A stretch of DNA of 64,000 bases from Flagellimonas marinaquae (GCF_003992675.1 NZ_RZMZ01000007.1:484283-548282), one strand, 5' to 3'. Positions 44,801 through 52,720 are shown, counted from the first letter of the stretch. The notes: generated by a model from the sequence alone, not told the origin. Translations and numbers: made by a program.

Positions 44801-47084
44801 TTCCACGGGATTTGCCCCAGCTAATTTGTCCTATACCATTGCGGATAGTACCTTGACCGTTGGGACCAATATGGATGCTTGGAACCCGTCACTCGACGCG
44901 GCGACCCAACCATTGGAATATACCGTTTCCCCCGATCTTCCAGATGGTCTGTCCAAAGATCCGGAAACTGGGGTGATTTCAGGGAACCCTACCGGGGTAA
45001 CTGATTTGACAAGCTACCAGGTAACGGTGACCAATGCTTATGGTAGCAGTACGTTCGATTTTCAGTTGGCAACGGGTATAGCACCGAGCGGCTTATCCTA
45101 TGCAGGGGTAGCGGCAGGATTTGGTGGAAATGTCATTTCCAAAACACCAACCCTTACGGTGGCAGGTACAGGAACTGCAACCTATAGTATTGCACCGGAC
45201 CTTCCTACCGAGATTACGTTGAACACCACTACAGGGGCCCTTACCGGAAGTTTACCTACGGTATTTGGCCTTAAGGAGTTTACGGTTACGGTCGCCAATG
45301 ATTACGGTAGCACGCAGGCCACTGCATCCTATGCCGTATATGGTGTTGGAGCACCCGTTTATTCTCAGGAGAGTTATAACATAGGTACCTCAGCCTTTTC
45401 GGCCACGCCTACGATAGATGCTTACCCAGCACCTGTGTTCACGGTTTCCCCATCGCTTCCAGCGGGATTGACGATCGATCCGGACACTGGGGAGATTTCC
45501 GGGACTTTAACAGAAGATTTGACAGGTAGCGTTACCTATACGGTGACGGCCACCATAGATATAGAGGGCCCGGTTACCTCGACTTCGGAGATAACGCTGG
45601 TCTACAATTCAGCACCGACCGATTTGCAGTTGCGTCCTGTTGAATTTGTGGATTCCGTTGCATTGAATACGGAGTTGGGCACATTTTCCACGACAGACCC
45701 CGATACTGGAAACACCTTTACTTATACCTTGGTAGCAGGTGAGGGAGATGAAGACAATGCTGCCTTCCAAATTGTCGGAGACCAATTGGTCAACTTGGTA
45801 AGCTTTGACTTCTTGGTAAAGGACTCCTATAGCGTTAGGGTAAGAACAACGGATAATGGAGGTTTATTCTACGAAGAGGTGCTTACCCTGTCCATTCTGC
45901 CCAAAGATACTGATGGGGATGCCGTGCCCGATTATGTCGAGCAAACTGAGGGTACCGATGCTGAAGATGCATTGAATTATAAAGATACGGACGGGGATAA
46001 GGTTCCAGACTACATCGAAACCATAGATGGTACCGACCCAGAAGACGAATCTGATTTCAAGGATAGTGACGGTGGCGGTGTTCCGGACTATGCGGAGACC
46101 ATTTGGTTCCCCAATTTCGGGCTTCCAGCGACGGACCCCAACCAGTCCGCTGATGACGATCAGGATACCGATGGTGACGGGGTTGCCGATTATGAAGATG
46201 TGTTCCCAAAGGATGCTGATGAGTCTGTGGATGCCGATGGCGATGGGATAGGGGACAACGCAGATCCGGACGATGACAATGATGGGGTGGACGATGTGGA
46301 TGATGCTTTCCCTTTCGATCCCAACGAAACCCTGGATACGGATGATGATGGTATAGGAAACAATGCCGATACGGACGACGATGGTGACGGTACCTTGGAT
46401 ACCGAGGATGCCTTCCCACTTGATCCCAATGAAGATGTGGATTTTGATGGCGATGGGATAGGGGACAATGCTGATCCCGATGACGACAATGATGGTGTGG
46501 ACGATACCTCGGATGATTTTCCTTTTGATGAAACCGAAAGCAAGGATACCGATTTGGATGGTATTGGGGACAATACCGACCCCGATATTGACGGGGATGG
46601 TATTGAGAACAGGGCCGATGTGGATGTGAATGGAGATGGTTCCAACGATAACGGAATAGATACCGACGGGGATGGTATCAATGATGAGTACGATCCGGAT
46701 TTGGATGGAGACGGGGTGGATAACGGTTTGGATAACTGTCCGAACCTTCCCAATGCCGACCAATTAGATCGCGATGGAGATGGGATAGGGGACGTTTGCG
46801 ATACCCAGGAGGTAAATATCGCCCAGGCCATTACCCCCAATGGTGATGGAATCAACGATACATGGGTCATTTACAATATCGAAAACCACCCCAATAATGA
46901 AGTTCGGGTGTATAACAGATGGGGCAAGGAGGTCTTTGCAGCCCGTAATTATAAGAACGATTGGGACGGGACCTATCGAGATATGAGTTCCGCTCTTCCC
47001 GATTCATCTTCCTATCTCTACCAAATCGATTTGGACGGGGATGGTACCGTGGATGAACAGGGGTGGTTAATCATAAAACAATAA
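41889..47084 (+). CDS. Large T9SS-exported surface adhesin
   Basis: This 1731-residue protein has a signal peptide (about 1-22, ending VHAQ). A right-handed parallel beta-helix with many N-T-I and G-N-x-I repeats spans about 25-770. An IPT/TIG domain follows at about 807-890 (SFSPTAGPEGGSVTLTGSGF). Next come four or so putative Ig (He_PIG) repeats, each with LPxGLxxDxxTGxISG, at about 895-1240, and a cadherin-like domain near 1240-1330. TSP3-type Ca-binding repeats rich in DxDxDGxxD span about 1337-1640. The C-terminal gliding-motility/type B sorting domain (AITPNGDGINDTWVIYNIEN) directs type IX secretion. It is followed eight bases later by a PorP/SprF gene, the usual partner. Confidence 0.93.
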   Translation: MKRILLSSVAVYLLFGLFAVHAQQTITVPGDFASLREAFAAINAGTYTGDIEIQLTASVNDNNSALLTADGGYSSVTIYPTVSGVVLSGRVGAPIIDLDGADNVTIDGRVNQLGDTADLTIRQTYSYANSFTIRFINEATYNTVKYSNVETAYTSGPAVQFGNSTSSTVGNSFNTIEYCMFAPTLNSRNNRAINSYNSDDTGADNYANTIANNQFKDYMRGSGPTVVALSAGSSSFVIESNHFYQTTVGSTSRNPNDVILIFDSTGHIIKGNYIGGSGPLAEGTWEFTQSGNSFWAIRVQGLDASSDHTPNYVIGNTIKNIHTNVGLTAISLGEGNVSVGLDPENNVLGNVIGDSTAEGSLESGTLTHGIASLYNTDTLNIVGNTIAGLKTDRTDQTQNGPVAGIFSVASKDGRIEYNTIGSATVSKSLFAASQSTSRVQLLAGIYNTGKLSSISNNTVQGLYNNSILGDGGSITTNGIYCSATLLDVLISGNNIHDITSSIGFTDSESNTFSGLVGISVGGNGSKFNVQGNTVSGLSYMNQLAHGRVTGIYVSGDANLSGNYIHSLSAFSSANNNYVFGMYFNAGALGSMVDNNVIKLNPTGDVNVYGLYHINSKTNFYHNTVSIDGIGGVFNSAAFFSVPTNRNVNWETDVRNNIFVNTRSNPDTIENGRGGTHFAVEIGVFSNDLNIDHNNYYVSGTGAVLGAFENSANYVSNYLDNGKLTEVTTLGAWKDAVNTITDTKPNDCFSVNVDPGFTDAVSTDVLDMLPTENSLAGDASVGITSDFSGTTRSETVPAMGALEYTVSATGGIGLDSFSPTAGPEGGSVTLTGSGFTGATKVTFTDGLDAVYEVVSDTEITVTVPVGAAKGAIAVTVPCGVLSSSTDFTVTAAPVISYDTPQDYPVNVAIDSLKASLIGTADSWAIAPALPAGLSFNSSTGDITGTPTTETTATIYTVTATNTDGDGTFDISISTGFAPANLSYTIADSTLTVGTNMDAWNPSLDAATQPLEYTVSPDLPDGLSKDPETGVISGNPTGVTDLTSYQVTVTNAYGSSTFDFQLATGIAPSGLSYAGVAAGFGGNVISKTPTLTVAGTGTATYSIAPDLPTEITLNTTTGALTGSLPTVFGLKEFTVTVANDYGSTQATASYAVYGVGAPVYSQESYNIGTSAFSATPTIDAYPAPVFTVSPSLPAGLTIDPDTGEISGTLTEDLTGSVTYTVTATIDIEGPVTSTSEITLVYNSAPTDLQLRPVEFVDSVALNTELGTFSTTDPDTGNTFTYTLVAGEGDEDNAAFQIVGDQLVNLVSFDFLVKDSYSVRVRTTDNGGLFYEEVLTLSILPKDTDGDAVPDYVEQTEGTDAEDALNYKDTDGDKVPDYIETIDGTDPEDESDFKDSDGGGVPDYAETIWFPNFGLPATDPNQSADDDQDTDGDGVADYEDVFPKDADESVDADGDGIGDNADPDDDNDGVDDVDDAFPFDPNETLDTDDDGIGNNADTDDDGDGTLDTEDAFPLDPNEDVDFDGDGIGDNADPDDDNDGVDDTSDDFPFDETESKDTDLDGIGDNTDPDIDGDGIENRADVDVNGDGSNDNGIDTDGDGINDEYDPDLDGDGVDNGLDNCPNLPNADQLDRDGDGIGDVCDTQEVNIAQAITPNGDGINDTWVIYNIENHPNNEVRVYNRWGKEVFAARNYKNDWDGTYRDMSSALPDSSSYLYQIDLDGDGTVDEQGWLIIKQ

Positions 47085-47091
47085 AAGAATC

Positions 47092-48042
47092 ATGAAATAT
47101 TTCTCGTTGAAAACTTTTTTTATAACTATAAGTTTGTTGGTCACGGCAAATGTGCTGATGGCACAGCAAGAGACTAGCTTGACCTTGTATCGGTACCATA
47201 TGAACGTGATTAACCCTGCGGTGGTCGGAGTCGATGGGGAGTCGTGGGTCAACGCTACCTTGAGAAGGCAATGGACGGATATTCCGGATGCCCCGGAAAC
47301 TGCTGCAGTGTCCCTGGGGTTGCCTATGGGCAATAAGTTGGGGATGGGGTTGTCCGTGATTCAGGATAAAGTGTTTGTGGATAAGCAAACAGGAGTCTTT
47401 GTTGACTTTTCGTATCGGGTACAGCTCAGTGAGGCATCCAATATCTACTTTGGATTAAAGGCCGGTGGGACCAACTTTTCTATCAATGCCAGTGGACTCG
47501 AAACCTATAATGTCATGATGGACCCCTCGCTTTCGGATATCAGTCAGTTCAATCCCAACATCGGCGTTGGCGCCTACTTTACGGCGAAGCAGTTTTATTT
47601 TTCACTGTCCTCGCCTCGTTTGTTGACTACCGATAGTGCCGGGGATCAAGACGGGACCGCTACCGTGATGGCCTCACGGGCGCATGTGTACGCCAGTTCT
47701 GGTTATGATTTTCAACTTTCGGACAATGTAGTGTTGTCGCCCTCCTTTTTAATGCGCTACGTTAAGGGTGTTCCAGTTTCTGTAGATCTTTTTTCTACCC
47801 TTACCTTTTTCGATTCCTTCTCCGTAGGGGCCTCCTATCGAACGGACCAGGCCATTGCCGGGATAGTTTCCTTAAAACTCGCCCAGCGATTTACCTTGGG
47901 GTATGCTTACGAAAGTGCCACACGGGATAATCTTAGGGCGGCCGCGGGAAACACCCACGAGATTGTACTGAGGTACCTTTTTGGCAAAAAATCAAACACA
48001 GTCCAAAACCAATCCAGCCCAGTTGTTGTTCCTGAAAGATAG
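47092..48042 (+). CDS. PorP/SprF-family type IX secretion outer-membrane protein
   Basis: This 316-residue protein has a signal peptide (about 1-23, ending VLMAQ). The family's N-terminal pattern ETSLTLYRYHMNVINPAVVG is followed by alternating beta strands of an OmpA-like barrel. PorP/SprF proteins pair with type B sorting-domain cargo and are needed for its surface attachment. Here it follows the adhesin by seven bases, so the two form an export-substrate/partner pair under the AraC-type regulator. Confidence 0.93.
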   Translation: MKYFSLKTFFITISLLVTANVLMAQQETSLTLYRYHMNVINPAVVGVDGESWVNATLRRQWTDIPDAPETAAVSLGLPMGNKLGMGLSVIQDKVFVDKQTGVFVDFSYRVQLSEASNIYFGLKAGGTNFSINASGLETYNVMMDPSLSDISQFNPNIGVGAYFTAKQFYFSLSSPRLLTTDSAGDQDGTATVMASRAHVYASSGYDFQLSDNVVLSPSFLMRYVKGVPVSVDLFSTLTFFDSFSVGASYRTDQAIAGIVSLKLAQRFTLGYAYESATRDNLRAAAGNTHEIVLRYLFGKKSNTVQNQSSPVVVPER

Positions 48043-48305
48043 ACGGCCATTTACACCTTTGAAGTAGGTGGTGTTATCTTCATGCTGGATAGTTTATTGC
48101 AAGAGTAAGGGGTTGTTCTTTGGAAACGGAATACAATCTGTTCCAAAGCCTTTTTGAAACCTTTTAAAGCCAATGATAAATGACCGGAAATTTATCAAAA
48201 GTAATTTTTGAAACAGCCTAGATCATTACACTTGGGCGACCCTAAGAACTTTGTAAGCTTTCACAACATTGTGGGCCTATTTTAAGGCACTTGGATAAAG
48301 ATAGC

Positions 48306-48596
48306 ATGCCGACGGAGGTGATTGATGACTTTCCTATCTTGGTAGATGGGAATACAACTGATGGAGCCTGCATGCCTCGTTTGGAAGTAATAAAGCTGGG
48401 CATATGGTTGGTTAAAGAGGATATTTACCTTTCGTTGACCTTTAGCTATTGAGGTGAAGGTCCAAATGGTAGTGGAGAATTTACCTACACTCGTTCCACT
48501 TTTAGTTGAAGATTTACACTGGAAGAGTTTGAATATTGGTTTGGATTCAAAACTGAGGGTTATTTAAGGGAACTGAAAGGGCTGTTGGAATAATTT
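48306..48596 (+). pseudogene. Small gene inactivated by two in-frame TGA codons
   Basis: A 97-codon frame runs MPTEVIDDFPILVDGNTTDG... to ...FKTEGYLRELKGLLE and is interrupted by TGA at 48450-48452 and 48507-48509. The frame is kept throughout, and the segments between the stops (GEGPNGSGEFTYTRSTFS; RFTLEEFEYWFGF) are convincing protein. Both stops could have come from TGG (Trp) by one transition. I do not recognise the family. Confidence 0.55.
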
Positions 48597-48927
48597 TCAA
48601 CTTTTTTTAGAAAAAAGCTTTCCTTTTCCAAATCTCACTATATTTATTAAAGTAGAACACAAGGAACAGATATTTATGGGTCGTACCTTATGACCGGCAA
48701 AGCCAACCACGAGAACAAGCGGATATGAAGTTGGCGAATGTGTTATCAATGTCCATACATAAAAAATCCTTCTCCGAACGCCGTTGGATAGGAAGGGTCG
48801 GCAATTAGTCGTCAAAAACTCGTGGGACTGTTAATTCAGTTGAGCAACCAGGGCATTCTTTTGGAATGTCGCAGACTTAAACCCTAGTCTGCCCCAGCCC
48901 AGCGGAGTTGATGGGTTAGTCATTTGT

Positions 48928-48949
48928 CCTGATAAGAATTCTTATCAGG
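48928..48949. repeat. Perfect 22-bp palindrome
   Basis: CCTGATAAGAA is followed directly by its reverse complement, with no spacer. It is a possible binding site or a remnant of an element end, and no gene start is close enough to assign it. Confidence 0.5.
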
Positions 48950-49107
48950 TTCATTTTAGAATTATGGAAAAGGAATTTGGGATTGTACTTTTCTGGAACT
49001 TGGTCGGCATGAATCCCATGGTTGTTTTTTCATTGTTTGCCATCAAGGAAGCATAATATATAATCAGGCATTTGTGATGATTTGGCCTAAAAAAACATTC
49101 CGTTAAA

Positions 49108-49136
49108 GTTGCAACTTTGGTCAATTAGGGGAGCAA
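49108..49136 (+). repeat. Cassette boundary site R3
   Basis: GTTGCAACTTTGGTCAATTA is followed by GGGGAGCA. It has GCAACTT again right after the boundary, giving a direct repeat at 21-22 bp spacing across the site. Confidence 0.7.
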
Positions 49137-49147
49137 CTTATAATGAC

Positions 49148-49182
49148 AAAACCGTTATACTATTATAGTGTAACGGTTTTTT
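49148..49182 (+). terminator. Cassette terminator after R3
   Basis: It is a near-copy of the tRNA-Asn terminator: AAACCGTTATACT pairs with AGTGTAACGGTTT, then a T tract. One stem base differs from the copy behind the tRNA (GTAA for GTAG), and this improves pairing. Confidence 0.8.
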
Positions 49183-49391
49183 GTTTACGTCGATTGAACT
49201 AAGGAATTATACATTTAATTGTTTTCCTTTAATTCAAACTATATATCATGGGAGTCATAAATAATATTTAATTTTGCAACATAACGAAAGAGTTTAATTA
49301 CAAAATTACTTTTACGCTATTAGAAATACCTTTGAACAATTTCTTCTATGTTATTGAAAGTTATTTTAAAAGATATCTATCAGAATTATCT

Positions 49392-49826
49392 ATGAAATTA
49401 AGATCAAACTGCCCTTTAAATATTTTTTTAGATCTCGTTGGAGATAAATGGTCTTTATTGATTATCCGAGACATTTTTATGGGAGCAAATACCTATTCTC
49501 AGTTTCTGAAATCTCCCGAGAAAATAGCATCAAATTTACTTGTTGATCGACTTAAAAAGCTTCAATCATATGGTATTCTGAATGTTATTGCAGACAAACA
49601 AGATTCCAAAATAAAACACTACTATCTTACTGAGAAGGGCATTGACCTGTACCCTATTTTGGCTGAAATGATGAATTGGACCCAAAAGTATATAAAGGTT
49701 GACTTTCATTCTTTATCTGAGGAAATGCTAAGTGAGATAAAGCAATTGGAAGCCCCCAAACATTCCGAAAATTATAGAAAAAAATATCGGGTTAAATTGG
49801 AAAAATTACTGACCGAAAATCAATAA
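49392..49826 (+). CDS. HxlR-family winged-helix regulator
   Basis: This 144-residue regulator (start at MKLRSNCPLN) has the HxlR family pattern: the N-terminal sensor Cys in SNCPLNIFLDLVGDKWSLLI, FKSPEKIASNLLVDRLKKL-type recognition helix, and YYLTEKGIDLYPILAEMMNW. HxlR/YodB-type proteins often sense electrophiles, quinones or hypochlorite through the N-terminal Cys. It precedes DinB-like, dimeric-barrel and EthD-like genes on the same strand, so it probably controls them. Confidence 0.9.
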   Translation: MKLRSNCPLNIFLDLVGDKWSLLIIRDIFMGANTYSQFLKSPEKIASNLLVDRLKKLQSYGILNVIADKQDSKIKHYYLTEKGIDLYPILAEMMNWTQKYIKVDFHSLSEEMLSEIKQLEAPKHSENYRKKYRVKLEKLLTENQ

Positions 49827-49998
49827 ATAAGCTATTCTAATTCTGCGCAGATTCAATTTGACTTTCTAATTTCCACTACTTATTAAATAGAATTTTAATA
49901 AATCAATCATGGCAAGTAGGTATGTTTTTAATAATTATATTGCATATTTAAATAATAAATGTTAATTTTACATACAACTTCTAACCAATCACTTTCTT

Positions 49999-50517
49999 AT
50001 GAATAATTTACCCTTTTCAAGTATTGGCCCGTACTTCGATTCGTTTACCTCTACTACCGTATTATCTCGAATGATTGAAGGCATAGGTTTTAGATTTTAT
50101 TGGGCAACCGAAGGCCTTCGACAAATTGATTTGGATTATAAGCCTTGTGAAGATGGGAGGTCCAGCTATGAAAACATTGAACATATATCCATGTTAACCG
50201 ATGCTATCTCAGATGCATTCGAAGGAAGAATTTATGATTTCTCAAACCAGAAATCTGGATTTGAAGATTATCGCAAGAATACTTTAAACAATTTGGATGC
50301 AATTTTTAAGGCCCTTAAGGAAAACTCTGATCTCTCAAAAGTGAGTGTGCGATTAAATATGAATGGTGAGGAAGTTGTCACCCCCTTTTGGAATCTTATC
50401 AATGGACCATTCTCGGATATAATTTATCACACAGGACAGGTAGTTGCCTTTCGTAGAATTAGTGGTAATCCTATAAATCCAGGTGTAAATGTCTTTGTAG
50501 GACAAGTTATGTCGTAG
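49999..50517 (+). CDS. DinB-superfamily four-helix protein
   Basis: This 172-residue protein has the layout of DinB/YfiT metal-dependent helical bundles: N-terminal LSRMIEGIGFRFYWATEGL, then YENIEHISMLTDAI with a possible metal His. The C-terminal IIYHTGQVVAFRRISGNPIN carries a second conserved His. Many members transfer low-molecular-weight thiols (bacillithiol, mycothiol) to toxic compounds. It is the first of four small genes after the HxlR regulator. Confidence 0.8.
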   Translation: MNNLPFSSIGPYFDSFTSTTVLSRMIEGIGFRFYWATEGLRQIDLDYKPCEDGRSSYENIEHISMLTDAISDAFEGRIYDFSNQKSGFEDYRKNTLNNLDAIFKALKENSDLSKVSVRLNMNGEEVVTPFWNLINGPFSDIIYHTGQVVAFRRISGNPINPGVNVFVGQVMS

Positions 50518-50564
50518 GCTGTCTAATTGATATTTAAATAATTACTAACTAAAAAATTAAAACT

Positions 50565-50948
50565 ATGAGTATTAAAAGAGGAAACATTGGTTTTCATGTA
50601 TCATTTGTAGTGCCAAACGATGCTACAGAAAGAATGGATCAGTTTATAGCAACACATGAACAGTTTATGCGGGAGACTCATCACCTGTCTGGTGATCAAG
50701 AACCCGTTATTTTATCTTATTCTGTATTTAAATCCCCAGAATTCAACAATCCTTTCGATCCCAATAGTGGTGAAACAGGAAACACTCTTTATGGTTTAAC
50801 TGAAATATACAGTGGGCCCGAAGGTGTACAAGCACATATGACTTTAGGTCAGCAACGCGAAGCAATGTTTGCCGAGCTAGTGGATTTAACAAACACTTAC
50901 TGTGTTGCCGGTCTTTTAGGGGCGCCAGTTATTGCGGCAATGGAATAA
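50565..50948 (+). CDS. Small protein, possible dimeric alpha/beta-barrel, unknown
   Basis: This 127-residue soluble protein has no signal. Its alternating strand/helix layout (GFHVSFVVPNDATERMDQFI, YGLTEIYSGPEGVQAHMTLG, EAMFAELVDLTNTYCVAGLL) suggests the ABM-like dimeric alpha/beta-barrel fold. I do not recognise a family with certainty. It lies between DinB-like and EthD-like genes in a likely stress or detoxification operon. Confidence 0.65.
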   Translation: MSIKRGNIGFHVSFVVPNDATERMDQFIATHEQFMRETHHLSGDQEPVILSYSVFKSPEFNNPFDPNSGETGNTLYGLTEIYSGPEGVQAHMTLGQQREAMFAELVDLTNTYCVAGLLGAPVIAAME

Positions 50949-50958
50949 TTAAATAGCA

Positions 50959-51222
50959 ATGAACTTAGTAATAAAAGGAAAATGTACATCAAGTTATGCT
51001 GCAGTGCATAAAGACTTTATGAAACTCTCAGAAACAAGAGCTCAATGTTGTGATGAATCGAAAACTACAATCAGTAAAATAGATGAAAATAATTTCATTG
51101 TTCTCATGTTTGATGTGGACATGAGTAAGTTGAAAGAATTATTATCTACTCCTGAAAGAGATGAAGTAATAAAACTTAATGGAATCTCAAATGAGATGTT
51201 TCAATTTTCACCTTTAAGTTAG
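50959..51222 (+). CDS. Small protein of detoxification operon, unknown
   Basis: This 87-residue protein has two adjacent Cys (AQCCDESKTTI) and a strand/helix pattern compatible with a dimeric barrel subunit (NNFIVLMFDVDMSKLKELLS). It starts ten bases after the previous stop and ends 42 bases before the EthD-like gene. No family recognised. Confidence 0.6.
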   Translation: MNLVIKGKCTSSYAAVHKDFMKLSETRAQCCDESKTTISKIDENNFIVLMFDVDMSKLKELLSTPERDEVIKLNGISNEMFQFSPLS

Positions 51223-51264
51223 CCTCTAAATAATTCATATCAAACCTTATAAAACCATATAATT

Positions 51265-51573
51265 ATGAAAGTAACGGTACTTTATCCTCAGCCGCTTAAT
51301 CAAGAAAAATTTGAATCAGATTATAATGCTCATCTGAAATTACTCCATGAAAAAACAGGGATACCAACTGATGTAAAGCCGTACAGCATTACTAGATTTT
51401 TATCTGGTCCTGAAGGCAAACCACCGTTCCATCTCATGTTCATCATGCCATTTGAATCGCAAGAACAACTTGAAAAAACAATGTCTTCCCCTGGTATGCA
51501 GGAAGTAGCCGCAGATGCAACTAGAATTTCAACCGGAGGTGCACCCACAATTTTGATAGGAGAAACTATTTAA
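51265..51573 (+). CDS. EthD-family reductase-like protein
   Basis: This 102-residue dimeric alpha/beta-barrel protein has the EthD pattern: KVTVLYPQPLNQEKFESDYN, AHLKLLHEK and a C-terminal SSPGMQEVAADATRISTGGA. EthD proteins accompany oxidative degradation genes; catalysis by the family is uncertain. It is last in the HxlR-linked gene set. Confidence 0.85.
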   Translation: MKVTVLYPQPLNQEKFESDYNAHLKLLHEKTGIPTDVKPYSITRFLSGPEGKPPFHLMFIMPFESQEQLEKTMSSPGMQEVAADATRISTGGAPTILIGETI

Positions 51574-51676
51574 ATCACTGCAGGTTAGGTTTAATATTAT
51601 ACTCTTCAATGGCAGTAAATTTTAGTATCTCTCTTTATGAACAACCAACTTCAACTAGCCAAAAGAATAAATAAAT

Positions 51677-51901
51677 ATGGAAAAAAATGTTTTTAAAGTA
51701 AGAGCACATGATGCTATCGTGGTAATCTTGTATTTAATCAGTGCTGGCTTAACGCTATACACATCCAACTTGAACTTTGTGTGGATCGCGGTAGCAGTTG
51801 GCGGACTTCAACTTATAAGTCCAATGACAAAATTCTGCCCGGTTTATTTCATACTTAATAAACTAATGCCAAATACTGAACCTATTCAGAACGGCAAGTA
51901 A
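51677..51901 (+). CDS. DUF2892 small membrane protein, copy 2
   Basis: This 74-residue protein is nearly identical to copies 1 and 3; visible changes are V-F at residue 6, G-V/V-I at 16-17 and D-E near the end. It has two membrane helices and the FCPVYFILNKLMPNTEP end. It shares the last segment of a cassette with the EthD set. No boundary site remains between 51573 and 51677, so two units may have fused here. Confidence 0.9.
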   Translation: MEKNVFKVRAHDAIVVILYLISAGLTLYTSNLNFVWIAVAVGGLQLISPMTKFCPVYFILNKLMPNTEPIQNGK

Positions 51902-51925
51902 AACTTAGGTCACCAATAGAAGAAG

Positions 51926-51954
51926 TTGTGCTGCATCTTTGAACAATAGGGGTC
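51926..51954 (+). repeat. Cassette boundary site R4 (right end replaced)
   Basis: TTGTGCTGCATCTTTGAACA is followed by ATAGGGG, and then TCGC instead of GAGCA. The junction runs directly into the 24-bp-arm hairpin, so the right half has been exchanged or invaded. Confidence 0.65.
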
Positions 51955-52007
51955 GCAAAACAAAAAGCCGCAGATTCATTTCTTGCGGCTTTTTGTTTTG
52001 CGACCCC
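51949..52007 (+). terminator. Long perfect hairpin (24-bp arms)
   Basis: GGGGTCGCAAAACAAAAAGC and its next four bases CGCA are exactly complementary to 51984-52007, around an 11-nt loop. The inner part (AAAAAGCCGCA ... TGCGGCTTTTTG) is a good Rho-independent terminator. The outer extension is unusually long. Confidence 0.75.
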
Positions 52008-52037
52008 TCGAAGGGCGAGAAGAGCCCAATGAGGCGC

Positions 52038-52098
52038 CCGAGCGTTAAAGAATAGTCCGGTGGACTATTTTAGCGAAGGGGCGAGCTGGCACGCTGGC
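52038..52098. repeat. Structured repeat element, copy A
   Basis: The copy runs from CCGAGCGTTAAAGAATAGTC to ACGCTGG. The inner hairpin AATAGTCC-GGT-GGACTATT is flanked by CGTTAA and TTAGCG. A second copy with changed but still pairing stem bases lies at 52721-52780. Both sit just before a cassette terminator. Confidence 0.6.
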
Positions 52099-52104
52099 AA
52101 AATG

Positions 52105-52142
52105 ATAAAATCGTTATACTGTTTTAGTGTAGCGGTTTTTTT
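52105..52142 (+). terminator. Cassette terminator ahead of the XRE gene
   Basis: It is a near-copy of the tRNA-Asn terminator (AAATCGTTATACT with AGTGTAGCGGTTT, then T's). It starts the XRE cassette. Confidence 0.7.
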
Positions 52143-52184
52143 GTTCTTAATTAAATGTCGTGTCAATGACGTGTTACATTTCAA

Positions 52185-52212
52185 TTGAAGAAATGGAAAA
52201 ATTCTAATTTTG
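52185..52212 (+). promoter_or_regulatory. Promoter giving probable leaderless start of the XRE gene
   Basis: TTG (52185-52187), a 17-bp spacer and TAATTTTG (52205-52212) match the Bacteroidota TTG/TAnnTTTG promoter. The ATG is only four bases further, about where transcription should begin. Confidence 0.6.
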
Positions 52213-52216
52213 TATC

Positions 52217-52618
52217 ATGGAATTAGGAGATAAAATAAAGTCTGCGCGAGTGCAGAAAGGAATGACCCAAAGAGAACTGGCAGAGATGGCAGGGCTAACT
52301 GAACGTACTATTCAGAGAATTGAAAATCAGGAAGTAGATCCCTCTGTCTACTCATTAAACAAAATATCTAAAATCTTAGAAGTCAATTTTATTTACGAAA
52401 AACCTCGATTAGCGAAACGAAGTAATCAAATCACTTATATCTTGTATATGGTTTTGTTATTGTTAATCCTTTGTTTGCCCTTCCGGGGTAATGAACAAGG
52501 TGTTTATTGGTTATGGGCAGATTTTACCTTGATTCCGATTACATTAATTTCGATTTCGTTAGCGAGTATTGGATTCTACATTTACAAAAATAGAAGACAG
52601 CAGATTAAGAATTCTTGA
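52217..52618 (+). CDS. XRE-family regulator with membrane domain
   Basis: This 133-residue protein has an N-terminal helix-turn-helix of the Cro/CI type (LGDKIKSARVQKGMTQRELA, EMAGLTERTIQRIENQEVDP). Two membrane helices follow (about 75-92 and 100-125), with a basic tail. Membrane-tethered XRE regulators of this size are common in Flavobacteriaceae; the target is unknown. It is the only gene of its cassette and probably translated from a leaderless message. Confidence 0.9.
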   Translation: MELGDKIKSARVQKGMTQRELAEMAGLTERTIQRIENQEVDPSVYSLNKISKILEVNFIYEKPRLAKRSNQITYILYMVLLLLILCLPFRGNEQGVYWLWADFTLIPITLISISLASIGFYIYKNRRQQIKNS

Positions 52619-52693
52619 AGGTGAATTTCATGCAGAATCATAGCAAATCATTTCCTTCAATTCGAATACCTACAAACTTAACCTATGTATTAA

Positions 52694-52717
52694 AGCTGCA
52701 TCTTTGAATAACAGGGA
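52694..52717 (+). repeat. Cassette boundary site R5 (right end replaced)
   Basis: AGCTGCATCTTTGAATAA is followed by CAGGGA, then the structured repeat copy B instead of GAGCA. Confidence 0.6.
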
Positions 52718-52720
52718 CGG

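Larger units (their letters stand above)
48043..49107. other. About 1 kb of degenerate sequence at the end of the adhesin cassette
   Basis: No intact gene is found on either strand. It contains the inactivated reading frame at 48306-48596, a 22-bp palindrome at 48928-48949 and a 30-codon ORF at 48964-49056 (MEKEFGIVLFWNLVGMNPMV...). That ORF may be a fragment of a membrane protein. The general picture is decay of earlier cargo. Confidence 0.5.

Noticed and set aside
45864..46870. Two leftward frames opposite the TSP3 repeats
   Set aside because: Their Ile/Gly/Val- or Ser/Pro-rich low complexity mirrors the DxDxDG repeat on the coding strand.
48306..48596. Selenoprotein or recoded TGA (Trp) gene
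   Set aside because: No selenocysteine insertion context is visible, and surrounding genes use TGA as stop. Decay is simpler.
48597..48815. Leftward 72-codon frame in the decayed region
   Set aside because: There is no recognisable protein pattern, and the region shows other signs of decay. Not enough to call a gene.
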